Shown here: positions 16,422-25,333 of the stretch, one piece after another
Position numbering within the stretch: the first letter of the stretch is position 1
Layout of the letters: each line of letters begins with the position of its first letter
DNA from: Cytophagales bacterium
GTDB taxonomy: Bacteria > Bacteroidota > Bacteroidia > Cytophagales > Spirosomataceae
Length of the DNA: 64,000 nucleotides
Direction: 5' to 3'
NCBI GenBank assembly: GCA_004292855.1
Contig: RDXN01000030.1
Location: 124,001 to 188,000 of the forward strand
Notes under the pieces: model-generated
Told to the model about the DNA's origin: nothing
Database searches by the model: none
What the model saw: only the letters and a program-made list of their open reading frames with translations
Position numbers and translations under genes: made by a program

Positions 16422-19400
16422 ATGAAACACCTTTTCCTTCTCCTGATCCTCTCGACCGCTACCCTGGCGTTGGCGCAGCCGCTGCCAAAGGGCTTTGGGC
16501 GCAAGCTCAAAACCGAGCGACCATTCGACAATCTTTCCCGGCGCATTGGGGCCGAGGAGATGCCGGTTCCGGGCAACAAAACGCCCCGCCCTTCGCTCCT
16601 GAGCGTACAGGCAACCACATCGGGTTTGCAACCTCTGCGGTTGCGGGTGGTGCGCGACGAGGCCACGGGCTTGCCCATTTACATCGAAAACCGGTCGGCA
16701 AAGAGTCGGGCGGTTGCTGGTGGGGTCGCCAGGACACCCCCAACGCCCCTGACCGGGCAAGCCCGTGTGGCGGTTGCTGCAACGGCCTATGGATTTCTGA
16801 ATCAGGTGCGGAGTGTATTGGGACTCGAAAACCCCGAAGCGTCGTTCAGTGCTCGCGAGGCCGAGACCGACGCGTTGGGGCAAACGCATATCCGCATGAC
16901 ACAGACTCACCGGGGCATTCCGGTGTACGGAGCCGAACTGGTGGCGCACGTGACCGAAAATGAAGTGACGCTGGTGAACGGGCGGTATCGGGCTGTTGAT
17001 CAGACTATTGGTGTTCAGGCTAAACTGACCATGAATCAGGCCGCCGATCAAGCTCTGCAGGATGTACAGAAAAAAGGCGTTGTGCGGTCGTTTGGGAGTA
17101 ATGTGTTCAAGCTCGAACGGGCCAAAGGCGACCTGTGTCTGTATCCGGTAGGGGAGGGGCATCGACTGGCCTACGACCTCACGATCCGGCCAAGTATGTT
17201 GCAGCGTTGGTCGTACATCATCGACGCCGAGACCGGAGCCGTTCTTGATAAAACCAACACAACCTGTACGTTTTTGGCCCCCACCCGCGCCACTGCCCGC
17301 GACCTCAACGGGGTGTCGCGCACGTTTGGCACGTTCCAGACGGCCACGAACAAATACTACCTGGTCGATGCGTCGAAGCCTATGTTCAACACATCCTCGA
17401 CTATCCCCGACAAGGTGGTGGGTGGGCTCGAAACGTTGGATTCCCGGAATACCTTCGGCGACAATCAGAAATTCTATTACATCACCTCAGCCAACAATAC
17501 CGATTGGTCGCCCGCAGCCGTTTCGGCCCATTACAACGCTGGCGTGGCCCACGACTATTACCGTAACACCCACGCCCGGAACTCGCTTAACGGTAAGGGT
17601 GGCAGCATTCGGTCGGTGGTGAACGTGGCCGATGAGGAAGATGGGTCAGCGATGGACAACGCTTATTGGTCGGGCGAGTTCATGGCCTACGGCAACGGTA
17701 AAACGTTGATGAAACCGCTGGCCGGTGCGCTCGACGTGGCCGGACACGAGATGACCCACGGGGTAATCGAAAACTCGGCCAACCTGGTCTATAAGAGCCA
17801 ATCGGGGGCAATCAACGAATCGATGGCCGACGTGTTCGGGGCCATGATCGACCGCGACGACTGGACTCTGGGCGAAGACGTGATCAAGTCGAACCGCTTC
17901 ACACAGGGTGCCTTGCGGAGCCTGTCGAACCCAAATCAGGGTGGCAAAAACGACCTCGGCTACCAACCCCGAACAATGGCGCAGTATGAGACCATGCCCG
18001 AAGACGAAGACAACGACAATGGGGGCGTACATGTGAACAGTGGTATTCCCAATTATGCCTATTATCTGTTTGCTACGGCCACCACCAAAGACAAAGCCGA
18101 GCGGGTTTACTACCGCGCCCTTACTAACTATCTGACCCGCACCTCGAAGTTTCTGGACCTGCGATTAGCCGTTATCAAAGCCGCCACCGACCTCTACGGG
18201 GCCAATAGTGCCGAGGTGAGTGCGGCCCGGTCGGCGTTCGATCAGGTGAGTATTCTGGAGAGCACCCAGCCCACCCCAACGCCCAGCACGCAGGTTCCGG
18301 TGGCACAGGGGCAAGACCTTATGCTCATTTATAGCTCCGATAACAAGCTGTATTCGACGGTGGTAGGCTCAACTAAATTTGACCTGAAGAGCAGCCTCGG
18401 TCTCCTGCACCGCCCAAGCGTGACCGACGATGGCCGCGTGGCCTACTACGTAACGCCCGACAAACGAATCCGGGCCGTAACCTTGACCGGCACACCCACC
18501 GAGTCTATTGTCTCGAACGAAACCCGCTGGGACAATGTGGCGATCTCGAAAGATGGCACCAAGTTGGCTGCTCTCTCGTCGGCGGCTGAACCGAAGATGT
18601 ACGTGTACAGCTTCGATAAGAAAGAATGGAGAACCTTCACGCTTTACAACCCCACAACGGCCTCCGGGGTGAAGGTGGGGGGCGTGAAATACGCCGACTC
18701 GTTCGAGTGGGACTTTGCAGGCGAAACAGTCATCTATGACGCCTACAACGAGCTAACTAACCCCGAAGGCGACGACGTGAGCTATTGGGATGTGGGGTTC
18801 ATCAAGGTCTGGGACAACACCAGAAAAGACTTCGCTAAGGGCGATATCGAGAAGCTATTTTCGAATCTCGACGAGGGCGAAAGCGTGGGAAATCCGTCGT
18901 ACGCCAAAAACTCAACCAACATCATTGCGTTTGATTATTTATACGAACCCGACGACGAGTATTACGTGGCCGCTGCCGACGTGAATGCGGGCGTTTTGAA
19001 GGGTGTTTACAAGAACAACACCCTCGGTTTCCCCAGCTACGCCCGGCTCGACAACCGGATTGTGTTCACAACCGAAACGAGTAGTCAGGCCGAAAACGTG
19101 GCCGGTATTAACGTGGCGGGCGACAAGATTTCGCCTGCGGGAACGGCGCAAACCGTGGTGCAGAACGCAAAATGGCCCGTTTGGTACACGCAGGCCACCC
19201 GAACGCTGCCCCAGAAAACAGCCCAGACCATCACGTTCAACACCCTTGCCGACCGTTTTGCAAATGAGCCTGAGTTCACGCTGACAGCCACGTCATCGTC
19301 GGGGTTGGCGTGTGGATTTCAGGTGCGGTCGGGGCCAGCCCAACTGAACGGGAACAAGCTGAAACTAACGGGCGTGGGGACGGTGACGATTCGGGCGTTT

Positions 19401-19730
19401 CAGGATGGCGACAATCTATTTACTGCCGCCACCCCCATCGACAGGTCGTTCTCGGTGCTGGCCGTGCTTGGCCTCGAACCCGACTGGGCCGACGCCCTCA
19501 AACTTTACCCCGTTCCAGCCCAACACCAGCTTACGGTCGAGGTGCCCGCGTCGGTAGTTATCGAGCAACTGAGTCTGGCTAATTTAAGTGGGGCCACTGT
19601 GCGTCAGCAACCCGTTTCGGGTCGTTCGCGCACGGCTACGTTGCCGGTGTCGGAATTACCCAAAGGGGTTTATGTGCTAACGATTCAGACGGATAAGGGG
19701 GTAGTTAGCCGGAAGGTGATGCGGGAGTAA
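16422..19730 (+). CDS. Secreted M4 thermolysin-like metalloprotease, T9SS
   Basis: A 1102-residue exported protease. It has a signal peptide (ending LALAQ), then an FTP-type propeptide (about 120-260, with THRGIPVYGAELVAHV). The M4 catalytic domain spans about 290-610: zinc motif HEMTH (H442, E443, H446), the third ligand Glu466 in NESMADVFG and the active-site His537 in GGVHVNSGIPNYAYYL. The region after 620 resembles a TolB-like beta-propeller (repeated YSSDNKLYST-type strands), followed by an Ig-like domain and a C-terminal T9SS sorting domain (LYPVPAQHQLTVEV ... GVYVLTIQT). It is expected to be secreted or surface-bound and to degrade proteins. Confidence 0.93.
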   Translation: MKHLFLLLILSTATLALAQPLPKGFGRKLKTERPFDNLSRRIGAEEMPVPGNKTPRPSLLSVQATTSGLQPLRLRVVRDEATGLPIYIENRSAKSRAVAGGVARTPPTPLTGQARVAVAATAYGFLNQVRSVLGLENPEASFSAREAETDALGQTHIRMTQTHRGIPVYGAELVAHVTENEVTLVNGRYRAVDQTIGVQAKLTMNQAADQALQDVQKKGVVRSFGSNVFKLERAKGDLCLYPVGEGHRLAYDLTIRPSMLQRWSYIIDAETGAVLDKTNTTCTFLAPTRATARDLNGVSRTFGTFQTATNKYYLVDASKPMFNTSSTIPDKVVGGLETLDSRNTFGDNQKFYYITSANNTDWSPAAVSAHYNAGVAHDYYRNTHARNSLNGKGGSIRSVVNVADEEDGSAMDNAYWSGEFMAYGNGKTLMKPLAGALDVAGHEMTHGVIENSANLVYKSQSGAINESMADVFGAMIDRDDWTLGEDVIKSNRFTQGALRSLSNPNQGGKNDLGYQPRTMAQYETMPEDEDNDNGGVHVNSGIPNYAYYLFATATTKDKAERVYYRALTNYLTRTSKFLDLRLAVIKAATDLYGANSAEVSAARSAFDQVSILESTQPTPTPSTQVPVAQGQDLMLIYSSDNKLYSTVVGSTKFDLKSSLGLLHRPSVTDDGRVAYYVTPDKRIRAVTLTGTPTESIVSNETRWDNVAISKDGTKLAALSSAAEPKMYVYSFDKKEWRTFTLYNPTTASGVKVGGVKYADSFEWDFAGETVIYDAYNELTNPEGDDVSYWDVGFIKVWDNTRKDFAKGDIEKLFSNLDEGESVGNPSYAKNSTNIIAFDYLYEPDDEYYVAAADVNAGVLKGVYKNNTLGFPSYARLDNRIVFTTETSSQAENVAGINVAGDKISPAGTAQTVVQNAKWPVWYTQATRTLPQKTAQTITFNTLADRFANEPEFTLTATSSSGLACGFQVRSGPAQLNGNKLKLTGVGTVTIRAFQDGDNLFTAATPIDRSFSVLAVLGLEPDWADALKLYPVPAQHQLTVEVPASVVIEQLSLANLSGATVRQQPVSGRSRTATLPVSELPKGVYVLTIQTDKGVVSRKVMRE

Positions 19731-19768
19731 TTCAGTCCCAAAAACTCATGTTTCGCCTTTGATGAGGA

Positions 19769-20641
19769 CTACATTTGGATTACCACTGCTTGATTCGCCT
19801 TTACCACCTGTGGTTCAAACCCAGAAAAACTTACCTCCAAACGTGCGTTGGGTTCGGCTCGAATCATAAACTTCCCATTCATATCTGTCGTTGTGCCTGT
19901 GTTGCTGCCAACTATAACAATGCTGGCTCCCGGTAGCGGTTTTTGGTTCCGCCCTATAACACGCCCACTCACCAAAATACGTGTTTGATTTGATGGTACC
20001 TTGTCTTGCGAAACTAACGGACCAGGGGGAGAAGGAACAACCCCAACGGATTTTTTCAGCGACCCCTCTTCCAACTCAAACATAATCGGCAAATTAAAGC
20101 GTACGTTCACAGGTTTGCCGCTTTGTTTGCCGGGGGTCCAGTTGGGCATACGACTCACAACGCGGATGGCCTCTTCGTCGCAGCCAAAGCCGAGGCCCTT
20201 CAGGATTTGAACATCGGCAATGTCGCCTTCTTTCGTGACCACAAAACTCACAAACACGCGACCCTGCACGTTGGCTCTCTCGGCGGCTGCGGGATAGCGC
20301 ATATTATCGCCCAGATACTTGAACAGCTTCTCTTCTCCGCCTTCAAACTGCGGTTGATCCTCTACAACTGAGAAAATCTCACCGTCCACCTTCGTTAGCT
20401 TGAGCGATTGGTCAATTTTCTCCTTGCCTTTTACGACTTGGTCCATGTCTTTCTCAACCTGCGTACACATGAGTAGCAGGCCCGCAACGGGCAACACAAG
20501 GGCGTAGCGCAACAGTGCGCTGCGTGGGGAAGTTGGTTTGGTTAGCATTTGAACGCGGAGTTTAAGTTGTGAAACATTCAAAAAGGTATTCGTCAGTTCG
20601 TAGCCGGGTACCGAGGGCCGGGGTTTGGTTGTCTGCTTCAT
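19769..20641 (-). CDS. TonB-type protein from truncated M56 paralogue
   Basis: A 290-residue protein. The N-terminal 55 residues (VPGYELTNTFLNVSQLKLRV, one hydrophobic segment ALVLPVAGLLLMC) match the post-peptidase part of M56 sensors such as 21309-23189, but the metallopeptidase domain is absent. A TonB C-terminal domain follows at about 95-200 (FKYLGDNMRYPAAAERANVQ, DVQILKGLGFGCDEEAIRVV). A CarboxypepD_reg module ends it (LVSGRVIGRNQKPLPGASIV ... DMNGKFMI). It is probably anchored in the inner membrane with TonB-like function in the periplasm. It is co-directional with the other paralogues here. Confidence 0.8.
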   Translation of the reverse strand: MKQTTKPRPSVPGYELTNTFLNVSQLKLRVQMLTKPTSPRSALLRYALVLPVAGLLLMCTQVEKDMDQVVKGKEKIDQSLKLTKVDGEIFSVVEDQPQFEGGEEKLFKYLGDNMRYPAAAERANVQGRVFVSFVVTKEGDIADVQILKGLGFGCDEEAIRVVSRMPNWTPGKQSGKPVNVRFNLPIMFELEEGSLKKSVGVVPSPPGPLVSQDKVPSNQTRILVSGRVIGRNQKPLPGASIVIVGSNTGTTTDMNGKFMIRAEPNARLEVSFSGFEPQVVKANQAVVIQM

Positions 20642-20682
20642 GAGGGTTGCCGTTGTTCAAGATTGCATTTTAATCTTGTGTT

Positions 20683-20792
20683 ATTGGCCTTACGGCCATG
20701 CCGGAAGGTACCGTAGTGACGGACCGCCGGCATTACAACAGTCGCCCCTCCATGTAATGCCGGATACTTTCCGGCATGGCCGTAAGGCCAAT
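20683..20792. repeat. 110-bp element with perfect 24-bp inverted ends
   Basis: Left end 20683-20706 and right end 20769-20792 are perfect reverse complements (ATTGGCCTTACGGCCATGCC...). Inside are further GCCGGCATTACA/TGTAATGCCGG complements. A shorter copy lies at about 15320-15357. It is a palindromic REP/MITE-like element with no reading frame. Confidence 0.75.
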
Positions 20793-20866
20793 ACAGGTTG
20801 CTTTAATGGGCAACGGTTGAGCAAAACACAGCATTGAAATGCACCCGTTGTTCAGTGTTCCAGGGA

Positions 20867-21334
20867 TTACTTGTTATTGAACGCGTGATCTATTGTGATG
20901 CGGACCGAAGGGGACGCGTCATACCAGAGAGTGACATCGGCTTTCTGAGTAGCTAGCACCGATACCGCTGTTTCGTAGTCCACTGGCTTTCCATCAACGA
21001 AGTAGTTGCGGAAATTTGGGTCGTCGAAGAATCCCTCAAATCGAAAGCGTCTCATCCAGGTTGCCTTTGGCTTTTCAAGACCAAGTGCAGTGGCTCTTTG
21101 ATCAACTTCCAACGCGCTTTCACGAATTGACATAGCTGCCTTCTCCGATCCCTTCTGTGTACACATCCAGAACCCACCCACAAGGGGAAATACGAGAGCA
21201 AACTGCCACAGCGTGCCTCGCCCCGAAGTCGGTCGGGTAAGCATCCGAACCCGCTGCGCTAAGCTCGACGGCTCATAGAACCGGTTGGTAAGGCCGTAGC
21301 CGGGAACCTTATTTTTTGACAGGCTCGGTCGCAT
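20867..21334 (-). CDS. Short M56-derived membrane protein
   Basis: A 155-residue protein from ATG 21334 (MRPSLSKNKVPGYGLTNRFY), chosen because it aligns with the start of the 19769-20641 protein (VPGYELTNTF). It contains the same RVRMLTRPTS motif and one hydrophobic segment (ALVFPLVGGFWMC) but no peptidase and no TonB domain. The last 70 residues (FEGFFDDPNFRNYFVDGKPV) are unlike the paralogue. Its 5' end overlaps the stop of the full-length M56 gene. It is probably a decayed or specialised duplicate. Confidence 0.6.
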   Translation of the reverse strand: MRPSLSKNKVPGYGLTNRFYEPSSLAQRVRMLTRPTSGRGTLWQFALVFPLVGGFWMCTQKGSEKAAMSIRESALEVDQRATALGLEKPKATWMRRFRFEGFFDDPNFRNYFVDGKPVDYETAVSVLATQKADVTLWYDASPSVRITIDHAFNNK

Positions 21335-23189
21335 TTTTCTTGCCGGTTTTAGTGGTGATAATAACGACTCCATTGGCAGCGGCTTCGCCATAAAGGGCTT
21401 TGGCTGAAGCATCTTTGAGAACAGTAATTTCCTGAATATCGTTGGGATTTAAGTTGTTAAGAGAACCACTCTTTCCAATTGTTACACCGTCGACAATGTA
21501 TAATGGATCATTTGCCAACCTGCCCTTATTGGTTCCCCGGATACGAATGTTTGCGGGCGTTGCTGTCTCAAACGACTTAAACCCCGGCGTAGGCCCCACT
21601 GGATTGCCATTCACGTCTGTTTCGGGAGCCTGAACGGGTGTTTGGGAAGGGAGTTCATTTTTGGGTTGATTATAGCCCGTTCGCGGGTCATCAATTGAGA
21701 ACTCAATTGGTAGAATATAGGTAACATCAACGGGTAGACCATTTTGACGGCCCGGATTCCAGCGGGGCATTTGTGATACTACCCGGATGGCCTCTTCGTC
21801 TAACCCAAACCCTATATACCCTTTCTGAAGGCGAATGTTGCGAATGTCGCCAGTTTGCGAAACTTCGAACTGGACATAAACTCGCCCCGCCACGTTAGCT
21901 CGCTGTGCGTCCCTTGGGTATCGTATGGTTCGACTTAGGTATTGCCTAAGCGCATCCATACCTCCAGGGAACTCTGGTTGCTGCTCAATGGACGTAAACA
22001 CTTCCTTTTCATTCGCCGTATCGGCTTTGGCAATTGGCCTGGTGGAATAACCTACTACGTGCAAATCACTTAGCATCTTTGGCTCAACAGCCATCTTCAC
22101 TTGCATCTCCGCGCCCCCATTTGCTACAACCTGCATCGTCTCGAAACCCACATGGCTTACCGCCAATCGAATTCCCGGTTCGACGGAGATTATAAACCGC
22201 CCGTTCGCGTCGGTTGTGGTGCCTTTGGTACCGCCCATGACAACTATGGTTGCCCCCGGTAGTGGCTTGTTATTGGGGCCAAGCACGCGCCCTTTCACCA
22301 CGATTGGGTTGGTTGCCAGTAATGGTTTCACGAGCCGCTCTACCTGGGGTCGGGCGGCTGTCAGGGCCAGCATAACGGCCACCACAGGCAAAACCAGGGC
22401 ATATTTGCCCAACGCCCACCGACTCGTGGCGCGTCGGTGCAGCATTTTTAATCGGGTTATTAAAAGCGATGGGCTAAAAAATGAATTGGTCAAGGCGTTG
22501 GCCCCATCGCCGAGTGCGTACGATACCAGATAGTCGGCGTAGTTGGCGCGGTGCCGGGCTGAAGCTGTCTCGTCGGCCAGAAACTCGTGTACTTGCCGGA
22601 TAGCGGCCCGATAGGCCAACATCACCGGATTAAACCAAAATACGGCCTGAACCACCTCAAAAAACAACACATCGACACTGTGCCACTGCCGGATATGGAC
22701 CAGTTCGTGCTCGCGGACGGGTTCGGCCTGCACGTCGGCGGGGCTAAGAACCATGTACCGAAAAAACGAAAACGTTGGCGTTTGGGGGTCTTGTGGTTGG
22801 ATAAGTGTGTAGTCGGCAAGGGGCTGTTGCGGGTGTTCGCGCAGGTAGGCCATCAGGCGGGTTGTGCGCCAGACGAGCCGGATCAGCAACGCAACGGCCA
22901 CTAGCCCATAGGCCCACCAGCCTATAGTTACCCAATCGGGGCCGGTAGGGGCAAGGTCCTGCGGGCGAATTACCACGGTGCCGAGGAATTGGGGGGCAAC
23001 TGTTGGCAGGACAGTTGTGGCCTCGGCCGGTAGTTGAACGAGCGGTAACCCCAGCGAAAGGGCCACCGACCCCAATAAATAGGCCCGGTTGAGTGCAAAA
23101 AACGTGTGCCGACGCAGCAGCAGGTAGTAACACCCAAAGAATAAAAGCAAATAGAGATTGGCGCGGAGGAGATAGTCTAACGTGCTCAT
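21309..23189 (-). CDS. M56 metallopeptidase-CarboxypepD-TonB-plug fusion
   Basis: A 626-residue protein related to BlaR1. Four membrane helices in the first 270 residues carry the zinc motif HELVH (in VREHELVHIRQWHSVD) and a second site HEFLADE. After the last helix come a CarboxypepD_reg module (VVKGRVLGPNNKPLPGATIV), a TonB C-terminal domain (GGMDALRQYLSRTIRYPRD ... NVAGRVYVQFEV) and a TonB-plug-like domain (ANIRIRGTNKGRLANDPLYI, VDGVTIG, AAANGVVIITTK). In BlaR/MecR systems M56 cleaves the partner repressor after a signal. Its start overlaps the BlaI-type regulator stop (ATGA), which fits that pairing. The signal is unknown. Confidence 0.9.
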   Translation of the reverse strand: MSTLDYLLRANLYLLLFFGCYYLLLRRHTFFALNRAYLLGSVALSLGLPLVQLPAEATTVLPTVAPQFLGTVVIRPQDLAPTGPDWVTIGWWAYGLVAVALLIRLVWRTTRLMAYLREHPQQPLADYTLIQPQDPQTPTFSFFRYMVLSPADVQAEPVREHELVHIRQWHSVDVLFFEVVQAVFWFNPVMLAYRAAIRQVHEFLADETASARHRANYADYLVSYALGDGANALTNSFFSPSLLITRLKMLHRRATSRWALGKYALVLPVVAVMLALTAARPQVERLVKPLLATNPIVVKGRVLGPNNKPLPGATIVVMGGTKGTTTDANGRFIISVEPGIRLAVSHVGFETMQVVANGGAEMQVKMAVEPKMLSDLHVVGYSTRPIAKADTANEKEVFTSIEQQPEFPGGMDALRQYLSRTIRYPRDAQRANVAGRVYVQFEVSQTGDIRNIRLQKGYIGFGLDEEAIRVVSQMPRWNPGRQNGLPVDVTYILPIEFSIDDPRTGYNQPKNELPSQTPVQAPETDVNGNPVGPTPGFKSFETATPANIRIRGTNKGRLANDPLYIVDGVTIGKSGSLNNLNPNDIQEITVLKDASAKALYGEAAANGVVIITTKTGKKNATEPVKK

Positions 23190-23575
23190 GGCTCGGTTTT
23201 GTTTTGGTTGAGGAGCCGAATAATTTCGTCGGCTTCGCTTAGGCTCACGTTCTTTTCATTCACGAAAAACGACACCAGCTTTTTGAGCGAGTTGTCGAAA
23301 TAGTTGCTCATCAGTTGCTCGGTCTGGAAGCGTCGGTAGGCCTCTTCCGTAATAAGCGGGTAGTATTCGTGCGTTTTGCCGTAGGCCGTGTAGCCTACCA
23401 GCCCCTTTTTTTCCAGAATTCGGATAATCGTCGAAACGGTGTTGTAGGCCGGTTTGGCCGGGGTCGCGCCCGACTCTGGGATTTCGTTCAGCACATCCTT
23501 CACAAAAGCACGGTCGAGGTGCCACAAAACCCGCATGATCTCTTCTTCGGCGCGGGTAAGTTCGCGTATTTCCAT
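23186..23575 (-). CDS. BlaI/MecI/CopY-family repressor
   Basis: A 129-residue winged-helix regulator: MEIRELTRAEEEIMRVLWHL at the start, DNA-reading region around AKPAYNTVSTIIRILEKKGL, and a helical dimerisation C-terminus (YFDNSLKKLVSFFVNEKNV). It is normally cleaved or released through the M56 partner encoded immediately downstream. Inverted repeats just upstream of its start (23592-23616) are likely its own operator, giving autoregulation of the whole 23575-19769 group. Confidence 0.93.
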   Translation of the reverse strand: MEIRELTRAEEEIMRVLWHLDRAFVKDVLNEIPESGATPAKPAYNTVSTIIRILEKKGLVGYTAYGKTHEYYPLITEEAYRRFQTEQLMSNYFDNSLKKLVSFFVNEKNVSLSEADEIIRLLNQNKTEP

Positions 23576-23591
23576 ATCTATAACGTATGTC

Positions 23592-23616
23592 TTAGTTGTA
23601 AAACTAATGTATTAGT
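23592..23616 (-). promoter_or_regulatory. Candidate BlaI operator
   Basis: Two overlapping dyads lie 17-41 bp upstream of the blaI-type start: TTAGTTgtaaAACTAA (23592-23607) and ACTAATgtATTAGT (23603-23616). They share the half-site ACTAA, giving three alternating half-sites. BlaI/MecI repressors bind similar TA(G/C)TA-rich dyads. Confidence 0.6.
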
Positions 23617-23755
23617 TATTTGTTTCCAACTATTTTAACGAAATTTTATTGAGGTAAAAAAATGGGGCTATTGAGAATCTATTGGCCTATTTCTATATTC
23701 ACGGAATATTTATGCTAATCCTATTGACAAAGGTTAGTAAGCCGTAACCAGCCTG

Positions 23756-25261
23756 ATGAAACCCACTCTCCTTTTCGTTATCTACGCACTGCTTGCGGGT
23801 GCCGCTGTTTCGCTTCGGGCACAGCCGCTCACGGAGGCCGAAGCCCGCGACGATATTCAATTTCTAAAACGCCGGCTCGATCAATTTCATCCGGGCGTTG
23901 GGTTCTACACACCCAAACCTCAATACGAACGCCTGTACGATTCGTTATTTAACCACCTGAGCGGCCCCGTCGAATATTTGCCATTTTTCAGGCACGTTAG
24001 TCCTCTTGTCAATAGTCTTAAAGACGGCCACACGAACCTGAATCACCGCCGAACATACATTGACAAGCATACGCTCTATATCCCGTTTTTCATCCGCAAC
24101 GTGGGTGCAGATTACTACATCACCCACAACGTTGCGGGTGATACGACGTTTCGGCGGGGTACCCAACTCCTGAGCATCGAAGGCCGACAGGTGGCCGACA
24201 TTCACCACGATCTGATGGAAGCCGATAGGTCGGGGTCAGATGGCGACAACCGTACAGGTCGCCAACAGTGGAGCCTGCACCAATTCGCCGATTACTACGC
24301 GGCTTGGTTCGGATCGTTCGACTCGCTCACGATTTCCTATCGCCTGATGAACGATCCGCTTCGGCTGATTCGGCAAAAGCGCGTGGCCTGCGTGAATCTG
24401 CAACAGTTTCGGGCCACGTTGAGCAAACGTTACCGGCACGAGCGCGACGACCGGCCCAATTTGTCGTTGCAAATCATTGACAGCCTGTCAAATACAGCAG
24501 TTTTGCGCGTATCGTCGTTTATGGGTCCAACCCGACACGACCCCTTTCAAGTGGCGTTTAAACGGCGACTTAAGCGGGCATTCAGGCAGGTGCGCGACAA
24601 TCATATCGAGAACCTGATTATCGACATGCAGCAGAATGGGGGCGGCATGGTTGTTAACTCGGGGCGGCTGTTGCAGTACTGGATGCCTAATCGCTTCACC
24701 ATTATGCAACGTGAACAGATGAAGCGGGCGGCCCGCGCTGAACTGGTCACGCGCTGGAATCCGTTTTCGGCCCTACAATTTTCCATGCAGTACAAACCCG
24801 AGGGGCAAGAGGGGTTCGCGAGTCGGGCACACAAACGCCGGTTCCGGCCCGTGCGAAAGCTGGCATACCGGGGCAACTTGTATTTTCTGATGAATGGAGC
24901 TTCGTTCTCGGCGGCTACGTCGGTGTTGGCTAAATCGCTCGACGCGGGCGTCGGCACGTTTGTGGGTGAAGCCTGTGGAGGGGCCTATTGGGGCGATTTT
25001 GCCGGTCACTTCAAGACCATTACCCTGCCTCATTCGCGCATTCAGGTCCGAATTCCGCTCAAGAAACTCACGCACGCCGTAAGCCTAAATCAGGCCAACG
25101 GCTTCACCATCGAACCTGATTTCGAGGTGTCGCGCACCTACGATGATCTGCTTCATAGCCGCGACTACGCCCTCCAACAGACCCTCACGTTGATCCAGGA
25201 GGGTGTCACGGCTCGCAAGCCCAGAGATAGTGAGCAGTTGGCAGTGGACAGTAGGCAGTAG
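23756..25261 (+). CDS. S41-family peptidase
   Basis: A 501-residue secreted protein with a signal peptide (ending SLRAQ). The N-terminal region resembles the S41 helper domain (PLTEAEARDDIQFLKRRLDQ, SLKDGHTNL). The S41 catalytic part lies at about 280-440: LIIDMQQNGGGMVVNSGRLL and LMNGASFSAATSVLAKSLD, the latter holding the SxxxA serine segment; VGEACGG follows. The family cleaves unfolded or C-terminal tails in the periplasm. The C-terminal residues (SEQLAVDSRQ) and the stop codon come from a repeat (25235-25312), so the natural end may be a few residues earlier. Confidence 0.82.
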   Translation: MKPTLLFVIYALLAGAAVSLRAQPLTEAEARDDIQFLKRRLDQFHPGVGFYTPKPQYERLYDSLFNHLSGPVEYLPFFRHVSPLVNSLKDGHTNLNHRRTYIDKHTLYIPFFIRNVGADYYITHNVAGDTTFRRGTQLLSIEGRQVADIHHDLMEADRSGSDGDNRTGRQQWSLHQFADYYAAWFGSFDSLTISYRLMNDPLRLIRQKRVACVNLQQFRATLSKRYRHERDDRPNLSLQIIDSLSNTAVLRVSSFMGPTRHDPFQVAFKRRLKRAFRQVRDNHIENLIIDMQQNGGGMVVNSGRLLQYWMPNRFTIMQREQMKRAARAELVTRWNPFSALQFSMQYKPEGQEGFASRAHKRRFRPVRKLAYRGNLYFLMNGASFSAATSVLAKSLDAGVGTFVGEACGGAYWGDFAGHFKTITLPHSRIQVRIPLKKLTHAVSLNQANGFTIEPDFEVSRTYDDLLHSRDYALQQTLTLIQEGVTARKPRDSEQLAVDSRQ

Positions 25262-25312
25262 GCAGTAGGCAGTTTGCAGTCAAGATTGAATACTGCCTAC
25301 TGCAAACTGCTC
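25235..25312. repeat. Inverted GCAGTAGGCAGT repeats
   Basis: Repeated GCAGT(A/T)GGCAGT units on the left are complemented by ACTGCCTACTGCAAACTGC on the right. The left arm supplies the stop of the S41 gene. The same family is at 59190-59303. Confidence 0.7.
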
Positions 25313-25333
25313 GCTGCTCGCTATCTTTACAGC

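Noticed and set aside
25274-25333. TTG start for the exonuclease
   Set aside because: The added residues are translated repeat sequence; the conserved domain begins right after GTG 25334.
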